From Methanoplanus sp. FWC-SCC4 (GTDB lineage: Archaea; Halobacteriota; Methanomicrobia; Methanomicrobiales; Methanomicrobiaceae), in NCBI RefSeq assembly GCF_032878975.1, contig NZ_CP043875.1:860370-924369 (forward strand): a stretch of DNA of 64,000 nucleotides, given 5' to 3'. Under the pieces are notes generated by a model. It saw only the letters and a program-made list of their open reading frames with translations, was not told where the DNA came from and ran no database searches. How positions within the stretch are numbered: position 1 is the stretch's first letter; every line of letters starts with the position of its first letter. Position numbers and translations under genes: made by a program. Positions 1-9,427 of the stretch are shown piece by piece.

Positions 1-1
1 A

Positions 2-739
2 ATTATTGAAATTGGGGTGGAAAATCTCCCTGCAGGTCCTAATGTAATTGATTCGGATGCAATCATTATTGTTGAGGGGAGGGCTGATGTTATCAACCTT
101 TTAAGATATGGTATTAAAAACGCAGTTGCCGTTGAAGGAACAAATGTTCCCCAGACAATAGTTGATCTTTGCAAAACCAAGACTGCCACTGCTTTTCTTG
201 ATGGTGACCGTGGAGGGGATTTAATTCTGAGCGAACTGCTCCAGATAGCTGATATTGATTATGTGGCTGTTTGTCCCCGTGGCAGAAGTGTGGAGGATAT
301 ATCCAGAAAGGAGATAATAAAGCCCCTGAGAAATAAGGTTCCGGTTGAGTTCATAACTAATAACGACGGCTCTGTTGATTTGGGAACTTATAGCCGTGAT
401 ACGATAAAGGAAAAATATGACAATCATGAACTAAAAGATCATTCCAGTATTCCTTTATATGATAAATCCCTTGCCGAACAGATGAAGGAAGCTCAGGAAA
501 AGCACATTTCCAGATTTTTATCAGAAGACTATGAAATATTGAATGAATATCCTTCAGATGAAATTGAAGCGGCTCTGAAAAAGAAACCGGATAATGTTGC
601 AGGGGTTTTAACGGACAGGAGTGTTGATCAGGTTCTTTTGGATCAGATTGCATTGCAGGAACTTGATTATATTGCCGCTCCTGATTTTAAGGGAATTATC
701 AAAAAGCCCGTATCAGTAAAACTTCTAAAAATTCCCTGA
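2..739 (+). CDS. dnaG: DNA primase DnaG, archaeal type (5' end outside window)
   Basis: The frame is open from the first base of the window, so the N-terminus lies upstream. The visible part contains a Toprim domain: the glutamate motif IIVEGRADV and, about 55 residues later, the acidic motif FLDGDRGGD, which bind catalytic metal. The phrases [19 protein letters not shown] and [12 protein letters not shown] are typical of archaeal DnaG, an RNA primase-like protein that is also reported to associate with the exosome. The C-terminal 90 residues are charged and low in complexity before an ordinary stop. A hairpin plus T-run follows the stop. Confidence 0.93.
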   Translation: MIEIGVENLPAGPNVIDSDAIIIVEGRADVINLLRYGIKNAVAVEGTNVPQTIVDLCKTKTATAFLDGDRGGDLILSELLQIADIDYVAVCPRGRSVEDISRKEIIKPLRNKVPVEFITNNDGSVDLGTYSRDTIKEKYDNHELKDHSSIPLYDKSLAEQMKEAQEKHISRFLSEDYEILNEYPSDEIEAALKKKPDNVAGVLTDRSVDQVLLDQIALQELDYIAAPDFKGIIKKPVSVKLLKIP

Positions 740-763
740 TTTTAATTCAGAGCTTCATTAAAC

Positions 764-792
764 AAAATGCCTTTCAGGCATTTTATTTTTTT
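764..792 (+). terminator. Hairpin with T-run after dnaG
   Basis: An 8-bp stem (AAAATGCC at 764-771 and GGCATTTT at 777-784) with a 5-nt loop is followed by a run of T, 25 bp after the dnaG stop. It looks like an intrinsic terminator. In archaea the T-run alone may be enough to stop RNA polymerase. Confidence 0.7.
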
Positions 793-998
793 GCCTCTGG
801 CTGCAGGTCTTTATGCGGGTTATATTTTAAGTCCTGCAGAATTTTTTTTCAAAATTTCAATAATACTGGTGATAAAAAATTAATACATATAATTTCTAAT
901 CGAGTTTTGTTAAAAATTCCTGAAATTTATTATAATCTGAAATTAGTGCTTTTTAATTAAAAAATAACAAAAAAATTGGGAAAAAAATTCCCGTCATA

Positions 999-1070
999 CG
1001 CCCCGGCCGGGACTTGAACCCGGGTCAAAAGCTCCGCAGGCTTCTAGGATATCCACTACCCTACCGGGAC
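999..1070 (-). tRNA. tRNA-Arg (GCG)
   Basis: Read on the minus strand, the cloverleaf folds completely. The 7-bp acceptor is GTCCCGG with CCGGGGC. The anticodon stem is GAAGC with GCTTT around the loop CTGCGGA (anticodon GCG), and the T-arm contains GGGTTCAAGTCCC. No intron is present and CCA is not encoded. A TATA-like box lies upstream near 1127-1134. Confidence 0.93.
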
Positions 1071-1208
1071 AGCAAATCAGCAATTTTCTGTGCTGTTCCT
1101 GCGCCTACATAGATTGATTCTGCGTACATATAAATATTCCTAATTTGTTATGGCATAGAATCTGTTTGCATCAGTTTTCAGTTTTAAAAATAGTATTTTA
1201 TCGTTTAT

Positions 1209-1850
1209 TCACGCATTGACTTCAATAATATTTTCCGGAGGAACTTTTATCGTGGTGGTTACAGTTGCAATATTCCCGGTTAGTTCAATATGATAGTCGC
1301 CTGCGGAATATATTTTGAAACTCCCTTTTATTTTTTCTTCAGAGAATTTTTCGATGTTTTCAACATATACCTCTTCATCATTTTCTTTATTATAAACAGT
1401 GATTTTGAAATTTGCACGAGGGTTTGGTCTTACCACATTGATTGAATATTCTTCTTTGGATCCGTATTCACTTGTACCTGTTTTTTTGTCAGTTACTGTT
1501 GGAACAGTTGCCGAATATTCCACTATCATAGGCGGATATTGAAGTTTGTAGTCAAAAGGAATTACATTGTAATTATATGTGGTTTTTTCGGAATACACTA
1601 TCCTATAATTGGATTTTGGATCTGTTTCGGGGGGCGGTACTGAATAAGTAGGTTTTTCTTCAGGTGTTTGTGTAGGTATTGGAGTTGAATATGTTACTAT
1701 AGGTTTTGTCGGTACAGGTGTGCTGCCCGGGCCCGAATCAGTTACAGGTACTGGTGGGAGAGGTTCGTCAGGCATTTTTGCGCAGCCTGCGGTTAGGACA
1801 GTTAAAAGTAAAAATATTGTAATAATGAAACCTTTTTTAAAATATTTCAT
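1209..1850 (-). CDS. Predicted lipoprotein with proline/threonine-rich linker
   Basis: The 213-residue protein starts with a charged, hydrophobic signal sequence ending in a lipobox (LTAGC, Cys23), so it is probably exported and lipid-anchored. Residues 26-75 are rich in Pro, Thr and Ser (repeated PVP, PTP, PTQTP), the usual spacer between anchor and domain in methanogen surface proteins. The remaining 135 residues look beta-rich and end near IKVPPENIIEVNA. I do not recognise a family and no catalytic motif is visible. It stands alone, between tRNA-Arg and the divergently oriented moaB. Confidence 0.75.
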   Translation of the reverse strand: MKYFKKGFIITIFLLLTVLTAGCAKMPDEPLPPVPVTDSGPGSTPVPTKPIVTYSTPIPTQTPEEKPTYSVPPPETDPKSNYRIVYSEKTTYNYNVIPFDYKLQYPPMIVEYSATVPTVTDKKTGTSEYGSKEEYSINVVRPNPRANFKITVYNKENDEEVYVENIEKFSEEKIKGSFKIYSAGDYHIELTGNIATVTTTIKVPPENIIEVNA

Positions 1851-2045
1851 GATGAAGCATTTATTATGTTAATCTATATTTATCCTTCCCGTTTTTTTGG
1901 TCAGATGAAATGATTTTATTGAAAATACCGGTTGAAGAAATATTCTTTAAGCATGATTTTATTTATGAAATGTATATTTCAGCCTTTAAAAAAGTCAGAA
2001 GAAAATCAGAATGGTTTTTATCTTACTCTGTAAATATGATGATAG

Positions 2046-2534
2046 ATGGATCCAACTCACATTGAAGATATAATAATAAACTGTGCAGTAATTACAGTAT
2101 CAACTTCCCGTGATGAAAATAGCGATATTAGCGGTAAAAAGATAATAAAATTGCTTGAAAATGCAAATTTACCTGTTGTTTTTTATAAGGTAATTCCTGA
2201 TGACTTGGAAAAAATTCAGCTTGTTTGTAAAGAAGCCCTTTTGAGTGCAAACTGTGTCATTTTAAGCGGAGGCACAGGGCTTACACATGACGACTGTACA
2301 ATTGAAGCAATTTCCCCCATTCTTGATAAGAAAATAGATGGCTTTGGAGAGTTGTTCAGACTGAAAAGTTATGAGGATATAGGAACACGTGCTCTATTGT
2401 CACGTGCTGTTGGTGGTGTAATTGACAAAAAAGCAGTATTTTGTATCCCCGGTTCAACAGGTGCTGTAACTATGGCACTAAAAGATATTATTATTCCTGA
2501 AATCAGGCATATTCTGACTCATGCAGGTAAATAA
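2046..2534 (+). CDS. moaB: Molybdenum cofactor biosynthesis protein MoaB/Mog family
   Basis: The 162-residue length matches MoaB. Family motifs are clear: the opening strand AVITVSTSRD, the substrate-binding SGGTGLTHDD (residues about 76-85), EAISPI, and the C-terminal FCIPGSTGAV. MoaB/Mog proteins adenylylate molybdopterin before metal insertion, and methanogens need this cofactor with Mo or W for formylmethanofuran and formate dehydrogenases. The start is the ATG at 2046, preceded by overlapping ATGs (ATGATGATAG) and no strong Shine-Dalgarno sequence. It is a single-gene unit, with the IS5 copy 135 bp after its stop. Confidence 0.92.
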   Translation: MDPTHIEDIIINCAVITVSTSRDENSDISGKKIIKLLENANLPVVFYKVIPDDLEKIQLVCKEALLSANCVILSGGTGLTHDDCTIEAISPILDKKIDGFGELFRLKSYEDIGTRALLSRAVGGVIDKKAVFCIPGSTGAVTMALKDIIIPEIRHILTHAGK

Positions 2535-2669
2535 ATAAAAAAAATCTTTAATTATTATAATCTCAACATTTATTCAGTCCGGTTTTACGATTTGATTGTA
2601 ATCCGGAATGTCAAAATCCGTTTTTCTCACAAATATTGATCTTCATAAAAAATCCTGAAGAATTAACTA

Positions 2670-3790
2670 TAGAGGATTTCTATAAACCCCCCTCAACCAC
2701 AAGTACTTTATTTTCCCAGATCGATCTTTAATTCATGAGTAATTTCACTAATTTTGCAATAAAAAGTGAATATGAGCATATTGCTGAATTGGGAGATCGA
2801 TTGGGTGAAGTTGAAAAGATGATTGACTGGGAACAATTCCGCCCTATCATCAAAGAACTATATACAAACCAAACTGAAATTGGAGGCCGTCCAAATCTGG
2901 ATGAGGTTCTGATGATTAAGATGCTCGTCCTTCAGCAATGGCACGGTCTCTCTGATCCTGAACTTGAAAGACAGGCTAATGACAGGATTTCTTTCAGACA
3001 ATTTTTGGGTTATCCCTTAAAGATACCTGATCGTTCTACTATCTGGCTTTTTCGTGAAAGACTATCCAAATCCGGAAAAGATTCTCTAATTTGGAATGAA
3101 TTACAGCGACAACTGGATCTTAAAGGTCTTTCAATTAGAAAAGGTATGATTCAGGATGCAACATTTATTCACTCAGATCCCGGACATACAAGAGTTGATA
3201 CTCCAAGAGGAAAAGAAGCAAAGACCAGAAGAAGTAAGGACGGTACATGGACAAAGAAAGGAGGGAAATCTTACTTTGGATATAAGCTGCACGTAATTAT
3301 TGACAGTGATTATGATCTGATTCGAAGGATTTGTACTACTACTGCATCTCTACACGACAGTCAGATTGATTTATCTGATATTGATGAAGTTGTTTACCGG
3401 GACAGAGGCTATCAGGGAGCTGAATGCAAAGGATACAATGCCACAATGTTGAGAGGAGCAAGAGACCATCCAATAGGTATCAGAGACAAACTTCGTAATA
3501 ATAGAATCAGCAGGAAAAGATCCAAAGGGGAAAGACCATTTGCTGTGATTAAATCAGTTTTTGGATCAGGCAGTGTAAAAGTAACCGATTTGAAAAGAGT
3601 GCGGGTGAAAAATATGTTTTCAGCATTTTGTTTTAATCTCTATCAAATGAGAACAATTTATGGACATTGATCAAAGAGCGATAGCTATCTGAAATTGAAA
3701 GAAATATTCAAAGAAATGAAAAAATAAATCGGAAGAACAAACCTTTGATCTTATTGATTCAGTAAAAATTGGGATTATAGTAATTCTCTA
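2670..3790 (+). mobile_element. IS5-family insertion sequence, copy 1 (1,121 bp)
   Basis: The ends carry imperfect inverted repeats: left TAGAGGATTTCTATAAACCC, and right (reading inward) TAGAGAATTACTATAATCCC, 17 of 20 matching. A TA dinucleotide on each side (2668-2669 and 3791-3792) looks like a 2-bp target duplication. The element holds one transposase gene. The same element, of the same length and with no difference found by eye, lies at 34,891-36,011. The copy ends 38 bp before the MFS transporter start and so may have separated that gene from its promoter. Confidence 0.9.
2735..3670 (+). CDS. IS5-family DDE transposase
   Basis: The 311-residue length suits IS5-group transposases. The N-terminal part has the IS5-type signature GGRPNLDEVLMIKMLVLQQW and FRQFLGYPLKIPDRSTIW. 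The DDE residues are visible as D in QDATFIHSD (about residue 142), D in YRDRGYQG (about 223) and E in SKGERPFAVIKSVF (about 268), the last within a Y/R-x-E-x-K context. The protein is identical to that of copy 2. The ATG at 2735 lies 65 bp inside the left end. Confidence 0.95.
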   Translation: MSNFTNFAIKSEYEHIAELGDRLGEVEKMIDWEQFRPIIKELYTNQTEIGGRPNLDEVLMIKMLVLQQWHGLSDPELERQANDRISFRQFLGYPLKIPDRSTIWLFRERLSKSGKDSLIWNELQRQLDLKGLSIRKGMIQDATFIHSDPGHTRVDTPRGKEAKTRRSKDGTWTKKGGKSYFGYKLHVIIDSDYDLIRRICTTTASLHDSQIDLSDIDEVVYRDRGYQGAECKGYNATMLRGARDHPIGIRDKLRNNRISRKRSKGERPFAVIKSVFGSGSVKVTDLKRVRVKNMFSAFCFNLYQMRTIYGH

Positions 3791-3828
3791 TAATTTTTTA
3801 TCCAAAAGATGTTTAAAATATAAAGTTC

Positions 3829-5061
3829 ATGATTCCGGATCAGGTTATGTCCTCCGGAATTGATACTTCCCCTGAATGCCAGGATAATAAAAATCATTGT
3901 GATAAAAATATTTCTGCCTTAAAGCTGATTTTTTTGCTTGGGATTATAAGCCTTTTTGGAAGTTTTGTTTCGGATGCAACCCGAAGTGTAATGGGGCCTT
4001 TTCTTCTGACCCTTGGTGCCAGTGGTGCAATAGTGGGACTTGTAACGGGTCTCGGGGAATTTTCAGCATATGGCCTTAGGATAATAAGCGGATATTACCT
4101 TGATCAGAAAAGAAAATTCTGGCAGACTTTTGCAATAGGCTATGGACTTTTATTTACAATCCCTTTGCTTTTTTTTACGCGAACATGGGAATTGGCAGCG
4201 GTATTTCTGATTAGTGAAAGGGTTGGAAAAGCCATTCGTGCACCTTCACGTGATACAATCCTTTCTTATGCAACCGATACAACAGGGCGTGGGTGGGGTT
4301 TTGGAATTCACAAGTCCCTTGATCAGATAGGGCCTGTAATCGGTCCTGTTTTTATGGTTTTTATGCTTGAGATGACCGGGAATTATGAGGCAGGATTTGC
4401 ATATCTGACAATTCCTCTGGTTATTATGCTTTTGGCCTTATTATTTGTTCACAGACTTGCCCCACGCCCTGAAGAATATGAATCCATTGAAAAATCCCAT
4501 ATTCAAAAAGATTATTATGATTTTTTCATTCCTTATGCAGTTTATCTTTTTTTGATAATGGCGGGTTTTGCAAGTTTTCCAATAATATCATATCACATGG
4601 CACTAACAGGTATTGTTGAATACACCAGAATTCCTCTTTATTACAGTCTCGCAATGATAATGACAAGTATTATTGCACTTATTTCCGGAAGAGTCTATGA
4701 CAGAAAAGGAGTTGCAATAGTAGGTGTTTTTCCGGTTTTAAATATTATTATCGCCTACAATATTTTTTTTGGAATGGAAAGCGGTTTTTTTACAGGGATG
4801 ATTTTATGGGGTATACAGATTGGGATGATAAATACCACTCTTAAAGCAACAATTGCGGATTTTAGCAATATCTCTATGAGAGGTACCGTATATGGCATCC
4901 TGAATGCGGTCTTTGGGACTTCCTGGCTGCTTGGAAGTTTTGCAATTGGCGTTCTTTATGATATCTCGGTATTTCATGTTATGTGGTTTGTTGTTATCTT
5001 ACAGATGCTGGCAGTTATTGTTTTTATCAGGATGATATATGTTTTAAAGAAACGGTCATGA
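3829..5061 (+). CDS. MFS transporter
   Basis: The 410-residue protein has about twelve hydrophobic segments in two halves, with a charged central loop near residues 220-235. The motif RVGKAIRAPSRDTI after TM4 and the loop SGRVYDRKG in the second half match the Major Facilitator Superfamily. The substrate cannot be told from sequence. The first 25 residues are polar and the real start could be a few codons later, at the ATG at 3847. The IS5 copy ends 38 bp upstream of the start, so expression may now depend on the element or on a promoter at its right end. Confidence 0.85.
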   Translation: MIPDQVMSSGIDTSPECQDNKNHCDKNISALKLIFLLGIISLFGSFVSDATRSVMGPFLLTLGASGAIVGLVTGLGEFSAYGLRIISGYYLDQKRKFWQTFAIGYGLLFTIPLLFFTRTWELAAVFLISERVGKAIRAPSRDTILSYATDTTGRGWGFGIHKSLDQIGPVIGPVFMVFMLEMTGNYEAGFAYLTIPLVIMLLALLFVHRLAPRPEEYESIEKSHIQKDYYDFFIPYAVYLFLIMAGFASFPIISYHMALTGIVEYTRIPLYYSLAMIMTSIIALISGRVYDRKGVAIVGVFPVLNIIIAYNIFFGMESGFFTGMILWGIQIGMINTTLKATIADFSNISMRGTVYGILNAVFGTSWLLGSFAIGVLYDISVFHVMWFVVILQMLAVIVFIRMIYVLKKRS

Positions 5062-5280
5062 TAATATTTATTTAATTATTATTTTTAATTCCTGAGTATT
5101 TGTGGCGAATAATTATAAATATCAAAATATCTATTATGTGCTTTCAGAATTACCGGTAAAAAAGATCCATAGATTTCCGGCAGCATTTCAAAAGAACAGG
5201 AATTTCAAAATTATAAATTCCTTTCTTTTTCTATACAATATCTTCTTTAATATCTCCGGTTTTCAAAAGAGGTGTAAATT

Positions 5281-5892
5281 ATGGATATAAAGTATTATGG
5301 AATTTTTATTTTTCTTTCAGTTTCAGTTGCTGGTTTAATTTTTTTTGCACCATTTACAAATGGCTCTTTAAATGATGAATTATCAACTGAAAAAATAGGG
5401 TTGAATCCCCGGATTTTTGATGAAAATATGGTATTTTCAGGAGATTTTTCCGGAAATTTTGAAATATATAAATATAATATTTACAGTGCTTTGAAGTCTA
5501 AAGTAAGTAATAATGCAGGTAATCAGATAAACCCTGCAATAAATGGTGATTATATTGTCTGGATGGATGACAGAAATGGCAACTGGGACATATACAAATA
5601 TTACATCCCCGGCAATATTGAGTCAAGGGTCACATATGATCCCTCAAATCAGATAAATCCTGCAATTGATGGTGATTATATTGTCTGGATGGATGACAGA
5701 AATGGTAACTGGGATATATACAGGTATTCGATTCCAAATAATTTTGAAAAAAGAATAACCAGTGATCCCTCAAATCAGATAAACCCCGCAATCTCAGAGG
5801 ACTTTATTATATGGGTTGATGACAGAAATGGAAAATATGAGATTTTCAGATATGATATGAGATCTGATTTTGAATTTAAAATCAGCATATAA
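5281..5892 (+). CDS. Exported protein with TolB/WD-like beta-propeller repeats
   Basis: An N-terminal hydrophobic stretch (residues about 5-25) is followed by four roughly 43-residue repeats. Their consensus is NQINPAI-GDYIVWMDDRNG followed by NWDIYKY. Such repeats form beta-propeller blades in methanogen cell-surface proteins. The protein has only four units and 203 residues, fewer than a closed propeller normally needs, so it may be a shortened copy or it may oligomerise. Two repeats are nearly identical at DNA level (about 5540-5600 and 5670-5730), which suggests recent unit duplication. A weak ribosome binding site (AGAGGTG) precedes the ATG. Confidence 0.75.
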   Translation: MDIKYYGIFIFLSVSVAGLIFFAPFTNGSLNDELSTEKIGLNPRIFDENMVFSGDFSGNFEIYKYNIYSALKSKVSNNAGNQINPAINGDYIVWMDDRNGNWDIYKYYIPGNIESRVTYDPSNQINPAIDGDYIVWMDDRNGNWDIYRYSIPNNFEKRITSDPSNQINPAISEDFIIWVDDRNGKYEIFRYDMRSDFEFKISI

Positions 5893-6146
5893 GATAAAAT
5901 AACCCAATTTTTGAGTGATTATTTTCATGAAAAACATATTCGGCCTTTAACGGTTCTAAATAGCTGTCCTGACATTTCTTATGCAGGTCCATTCTTTTCA
6001 GATTTGTCTTTTTTGAGCTTTGATATTGAAGAATTCAGACATTAATATCTTCAATAATGATTCAGGTATCCTTGGATTTTCAATAAGATCTATAATTGTC
6101 AATAATAAATGGTTTTAATCCGACAAAGTCAAAATAATCAGACAGG

Positions 6147-7376
6147 ATGAAAAAAATTGAACTACTGGCACCTGCCGGGGACTGGTCCTGTTTAAAAACG
6201 GCTGTTGAAAATGGTGCAGATGCTGTATATTTTGGAATAAAAAATATGAACATGCGGGATAATGCCGGGAATTTTGAGATTAATGAGCTTCCTGTTGTTA
6301 TGCGTTATCTGCATGAAAACAATAAAAAAGGGTATCTTACACTTAATACGATTTATTACAATAAAGAATTGGAAAAATTAGAAAAAGTTATCCTGGCTGC
6401 CAAAACTGCTGGAGTGGATGCAATAATCTGCTGGGATATGGCAGTATTAAATATTGCAAAAAAAGCAGGAATACCAATACATATCTCAACTCAGGCCAGT
6501 GTATCAAATTATCAGGCATTCAAATTTTATTCGGATTTAGGTGCTGACAGAATAATTCTCGCAAGAGAATGTTCATTATCGGATATTTCTGAAATCAGCA
6601 GACAGGCTGAATATGAAGGATTAAACTGTGAGATTGAAACTTTCACTCATGGCGCTATGTGTGTAAGTATGTCGGGCAGGTGTTTTCTCTCTGCCGATAC
6701 ATTCGGTAAATCCGCAAACAGGGGCCAGTGTTTACAACCCTGCCGGAGACTTTACAGAATAACTGATGTTGAAGAAGAGGATAATTCATATATTCTTGGA
6801 CACAATTTTGTTCTCAGCCCAAAAGATTTATGCTCAATTGAAATACTTCCCGAACTGATTGAGGCAGGTATTAGCTCTTTTAAAATTGAAGGGAGGATCA
6901 GACCTCCTGAATATGTAAAAACTACTGTGTCCTGTTACAGAAAGGTTTTGAATGCTATAGAGTCCGGGGAATATAGTTCCCGGCTTGTTGGCGAACTAAA
7001 AAGAGAACTCGGAAAAGCCTATAACCGGGGATTCTCACAGGGCTTTTACAAAGGTCTGGAGAAAGACTGGATTAGCAGAGGTCCTGACGCCAGAGAATCC
7101 AAAATATATTGCGGGGAAGTTGTAACATATTATAAAAAAATACAGGTTGCGGAATTCTTAATTCGTGCCGGCAGTTTAAAAATCGGAGATAAAATATTAG
7201 TATATGGAAAAACTACTCCTGCCCGGAATACTGTAATAAATGAAATACAAATTAATCATCAGTCTGTAGAATCCGCAGGGAAGGGTGAAAGATGTGGAAT
7301 AAAAATACCATTTATCGTCAGGCCAAAAGATAAGTTATTCAGGATAAAGGATAATGAGAAACAAAAAAAGAATTAA
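6147..7376 (+). CDS. Peptidase U32 family protein
   Basis: The opening IELLAPAGDWSCLKTAVENG and the following GADAVYFG are diagnostic of U32. The family signature is intact at ETFTHGAMCVSMSGRCFLS (about residues 168-186), and the further cysteines in CLQPCRR complete a likely iron-sulphur cluster. Bacterial relatives (TrhP, RlhA) act in RNA hydroxylation rather than proteolysis, so 'peptidase' is a historical label. The core is followed by a short beta-barrel-like C-terminal part (residues about 315-400). It is a single gene starting at an ATG after an AT-rich leader without a clear Shine-Dalgarno sequence. Confidence 0.9.
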   Translation: MKKIELLAPAGDWSCLKTAVENGADAVYFGIKNMNMRDNAGNFEINELPVVMRYLHENNKKGYLTLNTIYYNKELEKLEKVILAAKTAGVDAIICWDMAVLNIAKKAGIPIHISTQASVSNYQAFKFYSDLGADRIILARECSLSDISEISRQAEYEGLNCEIETFTHGAMCVSMSGRCFLSADTFGKSANRGQCLQPCRRLYRITDVEEEDNSYILGHNFVLSPKDLCSIEILPELIEAGISSFKIEGRIRPPEYVKTTVSCYRKVLNAIESGEYSSRLVGELKRELGKAYNRGFSQGFYKGLEKDWISRGPDARESKIYCGEVVTYYKKIQVAEFLIRAGSLKIGDKILVYGKTTPARNTVINEIQINHQSVESAGKGERCGIKIPFIVRPKDKLFRIKDNEKQKKN

Positions 7377-7489
7377 AACCGGAAAATTATTATTTTTTAA
7401 TTTTTTTCTGGATAAATGGGGCGTCAAATCCGGTCAGAATAACACATATGTTTTATCAGTGAAATCCCACCGTTAGGACTGGAGGATTA

Positions 7490-8027
7490 TCATTTCCGAA
7501 TGCCGGGACAAACAAGTTCGCAGATACGGCAGTGGTCAACCGGCCTGCTAATTCCTGTTTCCAAAGAATTCTTAGAAGCTCTTTTTTTGTTCCCATTCAT
7601 TCTTTCCATACACTTTTCACGGTGATATTTCCCGTCGAAGAATGCATTCATAGGACATTTGATATGGCAGGGAGAATTACATTCCTCACAAAAAAGAGGT
7701 TTTTGCGAGGTAGAAGGTTCAGGAGGCTCAAGATCAATCCACAATGCCCTAAACCTTATTCTTGGACCATAAAAAGGAACGATTAACAGGTTGTTTTTGC
7801 CGATGACTCCAAGACCTGTCATTACTGCGGCATCTTTCAGGTAGATGCCGCCATCATTAATCTGATAGGGGATATCATGTGGATCAATCCCATGCACCTC
7901 TTTTAGCCATCCGGCCAATTCTTTTGTTATACGGCGCAGCATTCGATCCCCCCGGAGTGCTTCTTGCTTCTTCCCACCAGTCTGTTTCAGTGCGGTGATT
8001 TAGATGAATCTGATGCTCAGACCTCAT
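7490..8027 (-). pseudogene. QueG-like 4Fe-4S protein, frameshifted and 5'-truncated
   Basis: The open part (7490-7942) encodes 150 residues closely matching the last two thirds of the intact paralogue at 14,296-14,976, including CEECNSPCHIKCP and CRICELVCP. In the intact copy the matching methionine is internal, in GDRMLHRMTKEL. Upstream here the match continues in another frame as TDWWEEARSTPG, and the switch falls in a run of six G (minus strand, near 7950), so one extra G explains the break. The first 45 or so residues cannot be found before 8027. The gene is therefore probably dead, or shifted by a homopolymer sequencing error. Confidence 0.75.
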
Positions 8028-8090
8028 AGAAGTTGGGTTTCGACAGAGTGGAAAATAATTGGAGATATCAGATTTCTGATTAACACATTT

Positions 8091-9134
8091 TTACTCTCTC
8101 CTGCCTGTGAGAACAATACTCAGAAGAATCAGAGCACCAAAGAAAGGCAGGGGGGTGATCCCGGATTGTGTAGGCTCGGTTACACCGGAAGTTTCTGTAG
8201 TCTCGATATTTGGCACAATATCGAAGGTGGACCATGCAAGATGGGAATCATAACCATCCCGGTTAATTACTATAAGGTATTTGCCAGGTACAAATGTACT
8301 GATATCAGCCTCATAGGACCAGGTATTGTACTGTTTCCCCTCAATCACACTAACAACATCAGAAACACGCTTTAATTCACCGGTCTGTTGTTCCTCCTGG
8401 CTTTTATCTGGAGTATTGGATGAGGATAAGATCTGGATTATAAATTCGTTGCCTGGCGCAAGGTTGGTCGTGCCTGTGATCTTCAGGGCATCCCCTGTGG
8501 ATATATCTGGAATCTCATTGATTCTGGCCCATGGTTCCTCTACCAGGAATGATAGTTTTGCATATTGATCATCAACCTCAGGTGCATCAAGTAATCCGAT
8601 AAGGGCGTCTGCAGCCTCAGAACCAGCTGGACAACCTGCACAGTATGTCATTAATTTACTGCGATTGTCTTTTAATGATATTATCTCCAGAATGCCACCG
8701 GAATATGTGCTCTTAATGTCAAATTTTTTGTCATCACCCTTTGTCTGTAAAATAAAGTAATATTGCCCACTTTGAAGTGTGTACGAACGATCGTTGGGAG
8801 AGATGACAATCATTCTGCTTTCATCAGGAGTAAAGATGAAGGTATCGTTGGCACCATCAGGAATAAATTCCCAGGAAAATTCTGTATCCATTTCCGGGTG
8901 CAGTGTCATCCGGGTCTGATAGTCAGGCCCAAATAACCAAAATGACACATCATCTGAACCGGGAGCACTTCCTGATATCGTGATTTTGTCTCCCTTTGCA
9001 ACAATCTCTTTATCTGAATTTACCATAACTCCGGATTCCAGAGCCATCACAGGTCCTGCAAAGAGCATTAAGATCAATAGAACTCCGGATACTTTATGAG
9101 CATATCCAAATGTCAAATTATATTTTGAAAACAT
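8091..9134 (-). CDS. DUF3821-type envelope protein
   Basis: The 347-residue protein has an N-terminal signal (hydrophobic residues about 14-31, ending near VMALESG) and a C-terminal hydrophobic segment with basic tail (LPFFGALILLSIVLTGRRE), so it is exported and membrane-anchored. The first domain (KGDKITISGSAPGSDDVSFW and WEFIPDGANDTF) and the second (GDALKITGTTNLAPGNEFII) fit the DUF3821 layout seen in Methanomicrobiales. A Pro/Thr-rich linker precedes the anchor. A clear ribosome binding site (AGGAGA) lies 5 nt before the ATG. The role is unknown. The gene lies directly behind the broken QueG-like gene on the same strand. Confidence 0.82.
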   Translation of the reverse strand: MFSKYNLTFGYAHKVSGVLLILMLFAGPVMALESGVMVNSDKEIVAKGDKITISGSAPGSDDVSFWLFGPDYQTRMTLHPEMDTEFSWEFIPDGANDTFIFTPDESRMIVISPNDRSYTLQSGQYYFILQTKGDDKKFDIKSTYSGGILEIISLKDNRSKLMTYCAGCPAGSEAADALIGLLDAPEVDDQYAKLSFLVEEPWARINEIPDISTGDALKITGTTNLAPGNEFIIQILSSSNTPDKSQEEQQTGELKRVSDVVSVIEGKQYNTWSYEADISTFVPGKYLIVINRDGYDSHLAWSTFDIVPNIETTETSGVTEPTQSGITPLPFFGALILLSIVLTGRRE

Positions 9135-9427
9135 AATATTCTCCTTTTAATTAATGTAGAGCAATTTTATCTGATATATATGTTTGGAGAGACAGGCATT
9201 TGAGAAGTAGGGGTAACAACTCTCATTGCTGAAATAAGGGATTAAAATGATTTTCCAGACTGTGATAAGTTATCTTCATGGTGGGAAATTGTTCCGAATG
9301 TTTATCAGTCGCCAACAAATATTACAATTTCTGCATAACCAAATGAGGTTCAAAAGTTGCATGATGGCCGGACATCTTCTGGATATTTAATATATTATTA
9401 GTCATATCTCAGGTGGTAAGGAAGATC

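Noticed and set aside
5102-5290. 62-residue plus-strand ORF between the MFS and propeller genes
   Set aside because: GTG start without ribosome binding site, low-complexity content rich in Phe, Asn and Lys, and an overlap with the real start of the next gene. It looks like chance in AT-rich DNA.
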